Source of the DNA: an uncultured Desulfobacterales bacterium
GTDB lineage: Bacteria > Desulfobacterota > Desulfobacteria > Desulfobacterales > UBA11574
Length of the DNA: 64,000 nucleotides
Direction: 5' to 3'
NCBI GenBank assembly: GCA_937998305.1
Contig: CALLDL010000018.1
Coordinates: 42,618-106,617 of the forward strand
Below are positions 63,774 through 64,000 of the stretch, piece by piece (within the stretch, counting starts at the first letter, position 1; every line of letters begins with the position of its first letter). The position numbers were made by a program, and so were the translations under genes. The notes beneath the pieces were generated by a model that had not been told where the DNA came from, did not search any database, and worked only from the letters and a program-made list of their open reading frames with translations.

Positions 63774-64000
63774 AGGATAACCTCATTCCTCGAATTTTGC
63801 TGCCGATATTTGGCTTTTTACGAATTTATTTCGTCATAAAAAACCTGGTCCTCCCCCGCGTAGCGGGATCTAAGATGGGCCAAGCCTGTCCCGCATTGCG
63901 GGAGTCAGAGTTCTCTGGCTCTGCCAAAAGAATTGATGCAAGGGTTTGAAGTGAGCTATAGTTAAAAAAGGTTGTGCCCGTCAGCCCGTTATGCCGGTTT
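63774..64000. other. Right-edge non-coding DNA
   Basis: 227 bases: AGCGGGATCTAAGATGGGCC followed by CCCGCATTGCGGG forms a repeat like those at 20396 and 39021. The partial ACTTTAG-type end GAAGTGAGCTATAGTTAAAA lies at 63943. Confidence 0.5.

Overview
The window reads as a chromosomal segment of an anaerobic deltaproteobacterium (Desulfobacterota, most likely a Desulfobacterales-type sulfate reducer). This rests on the gene families (UPF0280, PaaK-ACT-Liv cluster, DUF4292 and AMIN proteins, orphan type II/IV ATPase), on one strong sigma-54 promoter, and on the many palindromic intergenic repeats that are common in such genomes. The organism call is inference; no rRNA or sulfate-reduction gene is present. 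Almost all genes are housekeeping or envelope genes. There is no plasmid, prophage or CRISPR array, only the stump of an island next to tmRNA.

Layout. 0-5.4 kb: plsB (cut by the left edge), a small membrane protein, a decayed four-helix-bundle repeat, RNase HI and a NamZ-like muramidase. 5.9-18 kb: hybrid histidine kinase, SH3 membrane protein, class A PBP with a TPR lipoprotein, bactofilin with a methyltransferase-like protein, a diadenylate cyclase fused to YbbR domains, and AsmA. 18.7-24.7 kb: a MotAB-type stator pair, tRNA-Arg(TCT), rpoH, a large TPR lipoprotein and a DUF4292 lipoprotein. 25-34.6 kb: the overlapping Mut7-C / ATP-grasp / dGTPase operon, UPF0280, HIT, LapA-like, mutS, an AMIN-amidase and an enoyl-CoA hydratase.

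35-42.5 kb holds the most interesting locus. A 28-codon leader with ten Phe codons is followed by two tandem terminators that have a competing antiterminator pairing. Downstream lie phenylacetate-CoA ligase, an ACT-domain protein and a complete LivJHMGF-type ABC transporter. This looks like phenylalanine-sensing transcription attenuation of an aryl-acid or aromatic amino acid module.

43-54 kb is a signalling block: a REC-REC-HD-GYP c-di-GMP phosphodiesterase, a GAF-GspE/PilB-like ATPase behind a textbook -24/-12 promoter, and an opposite-strand operon encoding an AMIN-TM protein, a small coiled-coil protein, a cNMP-binding plus PilZ protein and a MinD-like ATPase, then an M48 protease with TPRs. 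54-64 kb: queH, yggS, maf, an AI-2E family transporter, a 51-aa membrane protein missed by the ORF track, an NRDE protein, ssrA (tmRNA) with an integrase remnant, an MltD-like transglycosylase and htpX.

Intergenic DNA is rich in dispersed repeats. I separate: a MITE-like element of about 300 bp with terminal inverted repeats (two full copies, two fragments); palindromes with a conserved core but unrelated self-complementary arms; a family built on ACTTTAG-type units; a four-helix-bundle-derived repeat present twice in opposite orientation about 55 kb apart; and several simple inverted repeats. Several abut the start codons of genes that lack a visible ribosome binding site (mutS, livH, the NRDE gene, the Mut7-C gene).
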